Shown: positions 1 to 11,565 of the stretch, in pieces
How positions within the stretch are numbered: the stretch's first letter is position 1
How the letters are laid out: each line of letters starts with the position of its first letter
Assembly: GCA_032622095.1 (NCBI GenBank)
Contig: CP136062.1
Location: 39,186,918 to 39,250,917 of the forward strand
Reading direction: 5' to 3'
DNA: 64,000 nucleotides
From: Siphonodentalium dalli
Taxonomy: Eukaryota; Mollusca; Scaphopoda; Gadilida; Siphonodentaliidae
Position numbers and translations under genes: made by a program
The notes under the pieces: generated by a model
Database searches by the model: none
Seen by the model: only the letters and a program-made list of their open reading frames with translations
What the model was told of the DNA's origin: nothing

Positions 1-914
1 GAATGTTTAATACTTTTGTTACCGCTCCCCTATTTGAAGTCTTGAACACACCACGAACTAAAAGAATATGTTTCATATTTAGTGCGGGAAAAAGTCAATT
101 AGATCAGGAAATAAACAAATAATATTGATGGGTACGTTTGCGAAAGCCTGGGCACGATACAAAAAGCGGATGACAGATAAGAAGGGCGATATAGTTCGAT
201 GGTTTGGGGGGCCGCCTACCCTAGTTGGATCCTTGAACACCAAATGAACTGTATATATATATGACAACTAGAAGAGTGACCCGGTGTTGTTCAGGTCAAA
301 GTAATGTGGAACAATCCGTTTATGGAAATTATATGGGCATAGAGAGAACTCTTGGTCAAATTACTATTGTCCCCCGATAACATTCGAAAGACTATTCTAA
401 TCAGCATGTCCATCCGTATGTCCATTGTCAATCTGTGTTATCCGAATAATAACTTCAACATTATCAAATGAATCAAAATTCCATGGGATTTGCTATGTAA
501 ATGGTATTTATGCCCTTTTTGACTGAGAAATAAAACATTGGGTTGTCTGCGTAAGAACTTGATTAGTGCTCAACATAAGTTCTTTATATCTGGTATATGG
601 TTCATATTCAATCAATTTGACAAATGTCAAGTTCGAATTTGATGATGTTCCGTTGATTTTTGAAGGCGTTATGCACCTTTGTCGACTTAGCAATCACACG
701 GTTTTGGTTGTCTGAATGATAGCTTGAGCAATAATCCACAAAATTTCGTAATATAGTGCATGTAGTTCACATTTGAGAAAACGCAGGTCAAATATTTACA
801 GCCCAATGATTTATGACTCTTTCTAGCTCTATACATAGTTAACATGGGTGGTAACTTGAGCAACGTTTAACACACTTGCTCGATGGTTTATAAACGGTTT
901 ACAGTCCAGAAAAT

Positions 915-1120
915 CACAGAGGCCTGTAACGTGATCGACTGAACGCCCCATTTGCACTGCCCCTATACGCCAAAACTATATACGCGCCTGTTTTACGTTA
1001 AGAGTATCTTATTTAGGACCTACATATGATACTATTAACGTAAACACAGGTGCGAATATAGTTTTGGCGCATATGGGCAGTGCAATGGGTGGACAGCGGA
1101 GCGCGTTACAGGCTCCTGTG
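915..1120. mobile_element. Foldback MITE, CACAGG...CCTGTG family, left arm
   Basis: About 206 bases with long terminal inverted repeats. The ends are CACAGAGGCCTGTAACG and its counterpart CGCGTTACAGGCTCCTGTG, and the inner halves (TACGCGCCTG... and ...CAGGTGCG) also pair, so the element is one long hairpin. The same family appears truncated in the right arm (20,281-20,428) and, split by a LINE, at 38,508-43,233. No coding capacity. Confidence 0.8.
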
Positions 1121-1983
1121 AGATAACACAGTAAGTTCAAATTGAGTCAGGGTCCAATGATTTTGATGGAGTTATGCGCCATTGTTTGACTTAAGAGTCA
1201 TAATTTTGTGTGTTTCTAAATGATAACTTGATCAATACTTCAAAAAAAAAAATCTTGGTATTTGGTGTGTGAACCACCTTTGAGAACACACGGGTCATCG
1301 TTAGGTTGGAATCCAGTTTTACCAGAATTTGACTTCTTTGTTCTTAAAAGAATCCTACACCCCAAAATGCCACCTCGTTTGAGCGGGGTCATATACCTTT
1401 TTATTCTCAGAAATTGTAAACGCAAATGGGCAACACATATAACACATCGGCATTCTTATACCAACATTGGCATAGTTATTTCCGTTTGGTTATCGAGATT
1501 AATTCGTCCAGAGTTGTTAAGTAAAATATTTATAAATGCGCGTACTCCAGATGCTATATTTTGTGAAATAGTACAATCCACGTGGAATATTCGGTAATAC
1601 AATTGTAGATCATTGTCACATTCTTCCATATTGGATAAAGCCTGAGTAATCACTCACCAAGTTGGTTCACAGGTTGTCATTCAATAAACATATTAAATCT
1701 ATTGGAAATTTATTTTGTATCCCTTTTGGTGCCGCAACCCTACCCCTAAACTCATAGGGTGCCATGTTTATCATTTACAAACTAACTGACTCTGAGTCTC
1801 TGATATCGCCACTCTTGAAACCTTATATCACACCATGATTTCCTATTTTCGTGGATATTTCTTAGTAGATATATTAAGTTTGAAGAAATGGGCGACAAAT
1901 TAATTTTGTTTATACAATCATGATGTTGCCCTCCCCTCCCGCATAACTGTTCCATACGGTTCCACTGGGTCATCTTTATGCAC

Positions 1984-2822
1984 AATATCATCATCTTCAT
2001 TGTATATAGAATTTGAACAATTATGAAGAGACAACAAAAACAATGGATTTTAAAACATTTGAGAAGTTGAAAATATTATTTTATGTTTTTGTCCCTTTCG
2101 ATACCAAGAGTTGATAGAACAATTAATAATTTCATACAAAGCCTCAACCATTAAATAGCTTATTGTCTCGATTCTATGAGAGGATGCTTCATTTGTATCG
2201 TAACGTCGAGTGAGAATGTTAATTGCATATAATAGCATCATAACCCCATATATTATAATTAAGAATAAAGCAATTACAAATATTCCAGCCCAATGAAAAT
2301 AAATGTTGATATGCAGTGTGGTCCACGCATATAAGCAGAGAGCAATCAACTTGAATTAGGCCGCAGAGATATGGTGGTCAGCTTTAACTCAGTTATGTAC
2401 CCACGACTCACAACTCATCTCAGGCTCTCAGCCCAATTTTTCATTGATCAACATGCATACATGAACATTTCTCAAATATAGAAAATTAGGTATGGGTAGT
2501 TGCCTTTCTAAATGAAAATAATCGTTACATTTCACTAATCAAGAATAATTAAGTTTCCTCTTATGATCTTGAAATGTGATATCATGGATATATGAACTGC
2601 ACTTTTGAAAAACTATCTATTTCACAGAGGATATTGGCACCTGCAAACAGTGAAATTTTAAATATTGTCCATAAAAGTAAATGAAATAATAATATCCAAT
2701 GGGTCGATGGTCCCTAAATATAGTGTCACATTTATCGCTTATTCCAAAATTTCACAAAGAAATTCCTGGCAGATTTTGAGAAAATCCATTTTGAAATACC
2801 AGGAAATTTTGACAAAATGTTG
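1984..2822 (+). repeat. Arm segment with a third, diverged copy elsewhere
   Basis: This part of the left arm (mirrored in the right arm at about 19,480-20,300) is matched in the same orientation by 31,857-32,703 at clearly lower similarity. It includes an open frame with one predicted membrane helix (2,050-2,349, minus strand), but the frame is broken in the right arm and shifted in the third copy, so I treat this as a repeat rather than a gene. Confidence 0.8.
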
Positions 2823-2894
2823 GTCTGACTCCTGACTATTGTCCGAGTGATAGCTGAGTGAGAGTCTTAAATCCAATGTAAACGGGAAATTAAT

Positions 2895-3066
2895 AGCTTT
2901 CCATCGACCAATGTAAACGACCACTAGCTTTTCATCGACCAATGCGCTAGCTTTTCATCGACCAATGTAAACGGGCACTAGGTATTCATCGACCAAATGT
3001 AAACGGGCACTAGCTGTTCATCTACCAATGTAAACGGCCACTATATCTGTTCATCGACAAATGTAA
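2895..3066 (-). repeat. 30-bp minisatellite, short allele (left arm)
   Basis: About six imperfect copies of a unit of about 30 bases with core CATCGACCAATGTAAACG and CACTAGC. Some copies are shortened to about 21 bases by loss of the AAACGGGCAC part. It ends about 275 bases upstream of the TSP1 gene start codon. Confidence 0.9.
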
Positions 3067-3341
3067 TGTTTTGACTCACACTCTCTGACACGTGATTGCG
3101 CTTCGTCCAGATAAAAGGCAGTGTGACATTATGTGAGTTTTTCGTGAACAATAATACATTCTAAAACTAAATGCACCATTACATTGTTTTCGAATACATC
3201 GTACTATAAGTTGGTACATCGTCACAAACGAGAAGGTCCTAACACCAGTAAAGCATCCTGGTCGATACACGCAACATCCTGAAAACTTCATAAGTTATTT
3301 AGACTCTACTATACATCAACATATTCCATTCCAGGTTCAGT

Positions 3342-3480
3342 ATGTTGACAGTGGTAATAATAATGTGTTGGGCGGTAATAATAACCGTAGGGGGGAGCCA
3401 AGCAAATGCAGCCAACACACGGAGTGATATCGATGGTAACTCAGAACACGCCCAATCCAAGGCGAATGTCAGATCCGGAT
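3342..3480 (+). CDS. TSP1 secreted protein, exon 1 (signal peptide), left copy
   Basis: This 139-base exon starts at ATG and encodes a signal peptide: hydrophobic MLTVVIIMCWAVIITV, then GGSQANA with small residues suitable for signal peptidase cleavage, then a polar Asn/Ser-rich linker ending RSG. It stops at a strong splice donor (GTAAGT at 3,481) after one base of the next codon (phase 1). A plausible acceptor (ATTCCAG) lies just before the ATG, so a 5' UTR intron is likely. The next exon, 796 bases downstream, begins in the matching phase and encodes a TSP1 domain, which fixes this as the N terminus of a secreted or extracellular matrix-type protein. The copy in the right arm differs by M8L and G33S. 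Later exons are not resolved. Confidence 0.75.
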
Positions 3481-4276
3481 GTAAGTTGACGTATGGTATA
3501 TACATGTATGTGCGCCCAGTAAATGTTACAACCAAGGGAGCGCAGCATGTAACTGGGAACTTTAATTGTATTGTGAGTTGCGAAACCTCTGTTGTGGTAT
3601 TAGAAATAACAGTGCAATTACAATCTCGGTTTCGAATGCAGTAGCATTTCTATTTAAAGAAAAATACGCGACACAATTTACTGCTAAGCGTGGTTACTGA
3701 CCCAAATATTTGAATGCAGTGACATACCTCAAAATGGTAGATGGAGCTTCATCACAATTATTTGCTTAGTTTCTAACGATCGAGGGAAGGCGTCTATGCG
3801 TACATGTACATGTATATATTAAATGCAACCTTTTAAACTGAATTAGGTATGACTTATATATGTATATGATAGATTATATATGTCTATAAATGTGCTACAT
3901 TGTACTATATTGATAGTATTTTGAGATGTAGCGTACATAATGTAAACAGACGACAAACCGGAAGTCAAAGGTCACCTGACACTATTTCCTGTTATTAAAC
4001 GAACGTTTAATATCACAATGTATATAATGGGTTTATTGGATGGAATAAGGGTGGGATCATGTAATAAAAAGGATTACCATGCAAAGGTATTTGCAGATAA
4101 AAATTGTAAATAGTTGTGTGCGTCTCCTGTACAATTTGATTTTGGACACCACTGATGATGGGTAATATCCGTTCACATACCAACATCTACATATTCTACA
4201 TTATATTACATGTAGTTAATGTATCGCCGATAATATTAAGGGAACATCATATGTGTATCGTTCTCTATATATGTAG

Positions 4277-4447
4277 TTGGTGCCCCGTGGCTGCCGTGGC
4301 ATGAGGGGCCCTGCAGTGTTACTTGCGGCGTCGGATTTCTTGAGAAAACACGCAATTGCTCGACCAAAGACCCACAGACCGCTGCGGACGTATGCATAGG
4401 ACACAGCAACGAGATCGAGCTCTGCCAGGAGACAGTAGAGTGCCCGG
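4277..4447 (+). CDS. TSP1 secreted protein, exon 2 (thrombospondin type-1 repeat), left copy
   Basis: This 171-base exon lies between an acceptor (ATATATGTAG) and a donor (G|GTAAGA), with phase 1 at both ends, as is usual for TSP1 exons. It encodes a complete TSP1 repeat: the W-x2-W pair (PWLPWHEG), the core CSVTCG followed by VGF, then four more cysteines (RNC, DVC, ELC, VEC), giving the six cysteines of the fold. TSP1 repeats mediate extracellular protein and glycan binding. Family membership rests on the motif pattern alone. If the donor were not used, the frame would stop after about 17 further residues. The antisense frame over this segment is also open but is a shadow. Confidence 0.85.
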
Positions 4448-4891
4448 GTAAGATTATGAGTCATAATCATGCGTATACATGTAGTGATCAAAACTAATCA
4501 TACAATTGGAATTCGTGTAAATATATTATTATCCATCCCTTAACTAACACCTTTTCTGATTGGGCAAAATGTGACACGTGATAATTCGGGAAAAAGTCAT
4601 ATTTGACTCCAGAATGTCATATTGGACTCCCAAGTGTGCAATATGACTTTTTTATCGGGAATCTGTGACGTCACGAATTAACTCTATTGCGAAAATAATC
4701 ACAAAACAAGATTCACTTTCGCATTGATGTTTTTTTTTCCACTTCCGTGTTTACTGTTCCAAATCCTACTTTCTGATGATCAAAATACAGGCTTTTATAG
4801 AGAATTCAGTACCGACAAATACCAAAAATAACCACAAAAGTTTTATTCCCAAAATTTGGATAAACTAAGAGATGGATAATAACAAATGTCA

Positions 4892-5019
4892 TTATACAAT
4901 GTTGTGTACAGTCTGAGTTTTTCTTGTACTCGTCCAGGTTGTGGTGAAAAGTTATATGACTTTTCACCACAACCTGGACTCGTACAAGAAAAACTCATAC
5001 TGTACACAACATTGTATAA
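4892..5019. mobile_element. Near-perfect foldback element, left arm
   Basis: Two halves of about 60 bases pair almost perfectly around a short AT loop near 4,955. The ends read TTATACAATGTTG and CAACATTGTATAA, and a TA duplication is possible. It lies just downstream of the TSP1 exon. Confidence 0.8.
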
Positions 5020-5429
5020 CAATAAAACCATAGTCAGAAATGGTAACGCCACCAAGATCATATTATTAGCCATAAATATAAATTATGTGGGAAATTTGGA
5101 TACTTCCATATACCACGTTTTCCCGTTTCTCGTGTTACACATTACATTCTTCAGGCTGTCTCTGGTGGGCCCGACTTCGTCCGGGCTGTTCCCATCTGCT
5201 TTCCGGCGAAAGGCGCGATTTGACCTTAAATTGACTATTTTTAAAGTCAAGGTCAGGTCGGGGTCATGATTTGACCCGGTCCAAATCACTCCCCGGAGAA
5301 AAGAAACCATAGGTATCAAATTTCGTCGAAATCCATCCTTGATTACCACAAAATCGCATGCTTTCCAAAGTGTGTGGTAATTATCAATATCAGCACATGT
5401 GCTAATCTGTGTCGGACTATTTTATTGAG

Positions 5430-5553
5430 GATACCGCATTCGGGGTAACACTACAGATTTTAAAGCGACCCATTCGCAGCGTTTACATCGACTTAATCCC
5501 ACATAACAGTGGATATTATATTTTCAAGCACAGTATACACCGGTGGCGTTAAT
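5430..5553 (+). repeat. Direct repeat, first copy
   Basis: Starts GATACCGCATTCGGGGTAA and ends CACCGGTGGCGTTAAT. A second copy in the same orientation lies at 7,013-7,150. The 1.46 kb between them has no coding content. The layout resembles a small terminal-repeat element, but no primer-binding site or target duplication could be identified. The pair is mirrored in the right arm. Confidence 0.6.
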
Positions 5554-7012
5554 TACAGTACACCAATTATTCTCCACAGGTAACAGGCGACAGTGTTAAT
5601 GTCCGGGCTATGCTCGATTCCTTGTGAATGCTGGAACTCTCTAACCTAGTCAATTGTGAAGAGTGACTCTTCGGACCTAATATGACCAACAGAAAAAAAT
5701 AAAAAATAAAAAAAATAATATTTCCGTGTGCCGTTTCCGTCCTTAAATTTGCCCCTTTTGATACTACCATAATTCCGCACAAAATCATAATCACCAAATT
5801 TTCAAACAGACTCCATTAAATGCGAGTTTGTGCGTGCGATTAATTATTTCATAACTTGGCCACTAAACGCTTTAAATAAGAAATCTCAAAATAAATCGGT
5901 TAGAACGGTACATATACCGTAACCAAACCCTGTTTCCCCCCACTCCAATATGTAAACAAAACGCGCGATCTTGCGAGATAAATAGCTCCCGTCTACGATG
6001 AATCAGAATGTTTATTACCAGGATCAAGGCATCCTACGAGAATAGAAACAAGACGCACGTGGTTTTATCGATAAAGCAATTGATAATTATACTGATATCT
6101 GGTTGGTTTTAGGACACAATTTATTTGCTCATTCACAGGCTAACATACTATAAGTAATAAGCCATACATCTATGTATAATAATCAAGAACGTTTGACATA
6201 AACAAGGTAAATAAATTATTAAATATTGCCGTTATCAATTATCTTTGTACGAACCGGCTACTGAAATTTTCAGTTCAGGGGTCAATTGAGATAACATTTG
6301 CTTTAAACAAACTCACTTCTGCCTCAATAAATATTTTCTCAAAACTGAAATGCAATTTGTAAACAAATACGATTAACATGCGTTTTAACGAGGTGAGCTT
6401 TAAATAAATGAAAGAAGCAATGCTACATAAACTATTTGTAATGGACTCAGACAGTGTGTCATATATCTGTGTCAACTAAGGTCGCTTTGCGTGGTAAAAA
6501 TGAACAGTGAAAGTGAAAATTCTATCAAATTCGGAGAATCCTATTGAAGGTGAAAGTACAATTCTGGGAATTCTGCAGATTCAGAGAATGTATACTATTG
6601 AAAGTGAATGTACGATTCCGGGAATTCTATCAGATTTCGTGACTTTGCTCGTGTTCGTGATTACATGTTATATAGGGCCTATATGACCACGACAACGAGT
6701 CGAGTCGCGATACATGCATCGGTACAAACACATTGTGTATATGACCAGAAAATAAAAAGATCGCGATACCCTCCAACAGAACAGGCATGCGCACTACAAT
6801 TAAAATTACCCATAATTCACTTCACTATACCCTAGGGGCTCCCAATGGGTTATAAATTATTTTCAGGCTATCAGTTAATTGGATACTATTTCCTTTTTAC
6901 TAAACTAAATAAATAAACTAAAGTAAAATAAAGTAAACTAAAATCAAATATAGGATAAAAATATTATTTTGTGGCATATCTTATAACAAAAAACCCAAAA
7001 ATAACCATTATT

Positions 7013-7150
7013 GATACCGCATTCGGGGTAAGACTATAGCTTTTAAAGCGAACCATTATGAGTAACACTACAGCTTTTACATCGACCTATTCCCCCATTG
7101 GACCAGTGGTTATTATATTTTCAAGCACGTAATACACCGGTGGCGTTAAT
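7013..7150 (+). repeat. Direct repeat, second copy
   Basis: Second copy of the repeat at 5,430-5,553 with the same first and last sequences and a small internal duplication (the block around GTAACACTACAG is repeated), which makes it longer. Confidence 0.6.
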
Positions 7151-8029
7151 AACTTCATAATATGACCTGAACACTGCCTCATAAGTTGGTAGATGAATAC
7201 TCTCAACTGAGTCATATTTATAACCAACATCACAGTTGACCATATAGATAATATAGAGTCTCATACTCCACCAATTTGTCCAAGTTAAACTGACCAATCA
7301 GACATAAAATGGGATTGTATGAGGCTCTATCATCTCGCCAAACCCGAAGTGTGTCCCTATGCACCGTGATATGCATGTAGTAATTATACAATGAATGCAA
7401 CTAAGCGCTATGAATGGAGTTTTGGCACTCTTGTCAAAATCAATGAATGCTTCAAATGTCTTTCGATATGATTGCTCTTGAAGTGGAATTCATGTGTTCC
7501 ATAAAGTGGCATGTCATATCAATGCATTTGCAAATCCCATAAAATAGATATCAAGATAAATTTGATCTTCACTTTGTCACGTGACTCGTTGCTATTAGCA
7601 ATAGAACCGATACAATCTCATAACATAATTATTGAGAACCATTTGCGTAGAACATTTATTAGACAAAATATTATTTGAGCAAATTTGTCATGGAAACATG
7701 TTTGTGAAATTCCGTACACAATGGTCATCTGAAGTGATTTAATATGAAACTCACTCATGACGTCTCAACTGTCCCTGAAATTAACGGTCTACAAACAAAA
7801 TGCTTCACGAAAGTGGCATCGCAGAAATAGCTGCTGCGCGTAGTCTATAATATTCCGGTTTTCTACAGATTTCAGAAAAATGAATCTGGAAAGGTGCACC
7901 TGTTGATCGAAGTGAGTTTTAAGAATGCCCTAATCGTAAATTTTCAAATAAATCTCAATTTCAAACTATCACATCGAACGAAAAAATAATTATTCGTTAT
8001 AACCAATGTATGCCATGCACCACATCAAT

Positions 8030-8081
8030 GAAAACAACAACAACAACAACAACAACAAAACAACAACAACAACAACAAAAA
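8030..8081. repeat. CAA microsatellite
   Basis: Run of CAA triplets with one interruption. The mirrored TTG run is at 13,590-13,637 in the right arm. Confidence 0.95.
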
Positions 8082-9120
8082 CACTTTACCCTCACAATAT
8101 GACATACATTTTCCAACTATGTAAAAACGTGATTTAAAGATACGGGCGGTCTTGGAGGTGGGTATGTTGTTAATATATTAACGTCAATAAAAAACCGCCA
8201 TAACTGAAAGGAATAGTAAGATATAGACACACTTTGTTCTTATCCCAATCAGAAATATGGCATTAACAGTATGTTATTGTCAAAAATTTCCCCATTGTTA
8301 TGTAAACAAAAGTAAAACAAGTTACGTTTCCTGGCTTTTGTTTAGATCCGGATATGGTAAACATAAGGAGCTTTATTTGTTACTATTTTCCCGATATGGA
8401 AATAATAAAGAGCGTATATATCATTTTTGTGTGATTAACCAATAGAATTGCGCTGATTTGTGTAAACAGAAGCACAACTGCTGTAACAGGAGCAGGTTCT
8501 TGTTTACGTACACCATCGTACGTCTTGACGACAATATTCCATTTACGCTCTGATTATGTTTAGCATACGAGGGAACTGTATGTATTTTGGTGTTCCTTAT
8601 GTTGATGGCGATTTGAATAAATATAAATATTCCTGCAACGAACGCCGCCCGTGCCTTTAAAACAGATGTGTTGAGGTAAGTCGATAGAAATAATGACTGT
8701 TTGTGTGAAAATAAATAAAACATTTTTCATTGCATATTTAACTGTTTTGGTAGCCATGAGCGCAAACCCTATATGTTTTTAGATGATGCGGTGTGTTTTT
8801 TAATATTTCTATCAAACGCTCTATCAAACTACGTAAACAAAATCTGGGTTTATTTTTTAAAACCACTTTTTTTAAATACATAATTTGAACATATTTGTCA
8901 TATTGAACATTTGAACAGGTGTTGTTATAGTACTTTATCATATTTTCATCAACATTTTACGTCAAAATATAAATCATATCCCCAATCCCGGAAGACCGAA
9001 CGTGTTACCATACTCTCAGCACGGCGTCATGACGTCAATTTGTGCGTTATTTGGTATCATTGCGCGTCGCTTTAACAGGAATGGCTGGTATTGTAGCTTT
9101 AAGAACGTATTCGATCTTAA

Positions 9121-10160
9121 GCCCCTGTCACACTCAGTTCGACGCTTTCATTGCGCTGCAAAAGTATCAAAGCGCACACCTAAACGCAATCCCAAGAATT
9201 CGTCTATTGAATAAATTACTTCCTTACAACATTTATTCATTAAAGATTTAGCTTTTTGGAGATCCTGCACTTATTTATTGTGATAACATGAAATTTTTCT
9301 TAGCTGTACAGTCATTCATACGCGAGACAAATCAGGATTTGTTTTACTAACTCTGCTAAATAATGATACGTACAAGCCAGCAAGCGAAACAAAGAAACAA
9401 AGAAATCCGACTTTAAATCAAACACTTATACAAACTTATGACAAACTCGGGGGTGGGGGTGACCGGTGATATGTATATATGTTCAACTTGTTTTTGCTAG
9501 TCATGTTGCTTTGCCATTACTAATTATTTTATTTTTCAGTGTAATAACATATGGGAGAGTCAGCACTTGTCCTCCAATCCCATTGTCTGTATATACAATG
9601 TTTGTGTCATATATAATATGTTACATAAATTAGACAAATAAATATGTTTAAACTAAACCTAAACGCACTAAGGTCTCCAAGAACAGATTGGTGACGCAGT
9701 GGACACTGGCTACGATGCATATATGGCAGATTTTGGTGCAGAAAAATAATACGACGCAATTGTACAAAACAAGCGCAGAGTATCGGCGTTCTGACCAAGG
9801 CGTAGTAAGCTTACTCCAGTTGCAGAGGAATTCTTGCTGCGACCACGAGTAGCTTGTATCCGTCCTTGCTACGTCAACGGGGCGCTCATGTCGTTCGCGT
9901 TGCGCTGTCGTGGCGACGGTACTGCGCCTGGTCAGAACGCCGAACCTCTGCGCTTGTTTTGCGCATGCACAAAACAAACGCGGCGCTCTGGCGCTCAGAG
10001 GCGATCACGGGGACCCTCTCCCGTCCTAGCCAGTGTCAACTACGACGTTACTGCGTCACCAATCGGTTCTTGGATACCTTAGTGCGCTTTGCTCGGCGCT
10101 TTGATAATTTTACAGCGCAATGCAAGCCCCGGCCTGATCGCAGCGGAGTGTGACAGTGAT
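9121..10160. mobile_element. GC-rich TIR element flanked by TTAA (left arm)
   Basis: The element begins GCCCCTGTCACACTCAG and ends in the inverted counterpart GAGTGTGACAG, with a longer pairing region containing GCATTGCGCTG and TATCAAAGCGC on both sides (about 60-70 bases). TTAA abuts both ends (9,117-9,120 and 10,161-10,164), the target choice known for piggyBac-type elements. It has no transposase. It is interrupted by a 479-bp LINE fragment, so its original size was about 560 bases. The body is GC-rich, unlike its surroundings. The palindrome arms end inside it. Confidence 0.6.
9189..9667 (+). mobile_element. 5'-truncated LINE 3' fragment with 11-bp target duplication
   Basis: Present in the left arm only. 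The 11 bases ACCTAAACGCA occur at 9,178-9,188 and again at 9,657-9,667, flanking the insert. The right arm has the single uninterrupted sequence. The 3' end (CAGCACTTGTCCTCCAATCC, then AAATAAATATGTTTAAAC) matches the 3' end of another insertion at 43,786-44,076, which marks both as one family. Length and target duplication fit target-primed reverse transcription. Confidence 0.85.
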
Positions 10161-10460
10161 TTAATCGGACAGCTAATGCAAACGTATTGAGAACGTACTA
10201 GCATCACAATGACAGCGAATTGAACGCACTAAGAGCGTGAGACTTGACAAAGTAGGAACGCAATGGGAGCATACTTTGTTTTAAAAGTTTGACAATTTTG
10301 GACAGTTATCGGCGCTCCTCCTGCGTGTTACTCATATTTTGGTACTTTTGCAGCGCAGTGCAAGCGCCGACCTGAGTGTGACAGGGGTTTAACCGTGTGT
10401 TTAATTTTATTCTGGATCGTAACATATTGGTATACAAAATATAATAAACACAACAGTCAA

Positions 10461-10589
10461 CTGTTCTGAGTAGCATACATGTTTTCTCCTCTCGTGAGAT
10501 GCGATGATTATTTCCACTCGGCTTGCGCCTCGTAAAAATAATCCTACACATCTCACTCGAGGAGAAAACCCGTACGCTACTCAGAGCAG
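10461..10589. mobile_element. Foldback element in spacer
   Basis: CTGTTCTGAGTAGCATAC at the left pairs with the end around GCTACTCAGAGCAG, and the inner parts TTTTCTCCTC and GAGGAGAAAA also pair. It makes a hairpin of about 129 bases with no coding potential. Confidence 0.75.
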
Positions 10590-11431
10590 TTACTTATAAT
10601 TGTCTATGTATCCACCTCCCATGCATGCACCCTCTCTACTACTATACATATAAAGCCAATCAGACAAACCACGCCTCTATCCGTCTACTAGACAGATAAA
10701 GCATCCTATAATAGACAGATACACGTAAACATATGCAAGGGAGAAAGGTTACTGTAAGCACTTAGACCTCCAACATTTCGTTAGTGACGTCACTGGGTCG
10801 TAACAACGTTATGGAGCACCATTGGAACGGACCATGCTTGTTTCCGTTGTTAGCGACAGCGTCCTTAGAAACGTTGGCGACACCATTCTAAAAGATCATA
10901 CAATGCGCCTCAAAACGCACTCAAATACAATTTTTCAATGTTTAGTTGGTGAAGTCTATAACTTGTTTAAGTGATTGGCAGTTTGGTACTATAAAGTGTA
11001 CGATATTCCTCCGTGAGCTGGGGCATTTGCATTATCAATCTTGGTGCTAGACAAGTGCTACTGCTAAAGTTCAGACTTTCAATTCATTAATAAGTTTCAA
11101 ACACAAACATCCAAATTCACATGACTGCTATACTCGTACATTTCAGTATTAGATTTGAACGTTATGCGAATCATTTAGATTTTTTTTAAATTACACATTG
11201 CATTTACATGTATATTTTTCCGACATAATTTATAAATTATAAAGCGGACTATTTCGCGGTGCAGTTATATGAATACAAAACTGTTTCATAATTAATTAGT
11301 CTCTACTATACAGATACAATCGCTAAGTAGGTCATCGCTTCTCTATATAAGGAGCCTGTGAATTTTGCGACGGTTTTTGACAAAAAAATGCGATAAAATA
11401 CATTAAAATTTGTTCGGTGGATCAACAGAAC

Positions 11432-11565
11432 ATCCGCATAGTGTAGCTAAATAGAGAATCAATTTTGCTCGTATGTGGGCATATATTTGGCTCGCCTAGA
11501 GATTCGCGAAATAGACGCCCACATACTCGCAAAAATAAGTTCTTTATTCAGCTGCACTATTCGGA
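11432..11565. mobile_element. Foldback element in spacer
   Basis: ATCCGCATAGTGTAGCTAAA at the left pairs imperfectly with TTCAGCTGCACTATTCGGAT at the right. Internally CGTATGTGGGC pairs with GCCCACATACT. It makes a hairpin of about 134 bases. Confidence 0.75.

Larger units (their letters stand above)
5020..9116. other. Left-arm sequence downstream of the TSP1 exon, no further exon proven
   Basis: Both arms were read here for continuation of the TSP1 gene. Candidate acceptors that keep phase 1 exist at 5,157 (CATTCTTCAG), 6,870 (TTATTTTCAG) and 7,869 (TTTTCTACAG), but each opens only a short frame and none has a recognisable domain. A GC-richer block at about 5,150-5,280 looks like a dispersed repeat. 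A CAA microsatellite lies at about 8,030-8,081. Several open frames are shared by both arms simply because the arms are so similar. Confidence 0.5.
1..10135 (+). repeat. Left arm of giant inverted repeat (palindrome)
   Basis: The whole stretch is found again as its reverse complement at 12,106-21,423. Position 1 pairs with 21,423 and position 10,135 pairs with 12,106. Sampled segments are nearly identical (306 of 310 bases in the two coding exons). Because homology is still intact at base 1, the arm may extend to the left of the window. Left-arm-only differences are a 479-bp LINE 3' insertion (9,189-9,667) and about 975 bp (about 1,067-2,042) that the right arm lacks. It contains the 5' part of a secreted TSP1 gene on the plus strand. 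Confidence 0.97.

Noticed and set aside
2050-2349. Minus-strand open frame with a membrane-helix-like stretch (HWAGIFVIALFLIIIYG), repeated at 19,965-20,153 and 31,950-32,213
   Set aside because: No ATG start, frame broken in the right arm, indel near the start in the third copy, and many amino-acid changes without an excess of silent ones. Treated as part of a repeat.
4216-4491. Minus-strand 91-codon open frame, mirrored at 17,545-17,835
   Set aside because: It is the antisense shadow of the TSP1 exon, which has splice sites and six cysteines on the other strand.
5157-5236. Possible third exon of the TSP1 gene after a strong acceptor
   Set aside because: Short, no domain, and the stop codon is not conserved in the right arm (TGA to TTA). 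The block looks like a dispersed repeat.
8421-8723. 100-codon open frame preserved in both arms (mirror 13,021-13,323)
   Set aside because: Arms are so similar that any chance frame is shared. AT-rich, no domain, no splice context.
9648-10153. Overlapping Arg-rich open frames in both arms
   Set aside because: They lie in the GC-rich inverted-repeat element and occur on both strands, a result of high GC content and self-complementarity.
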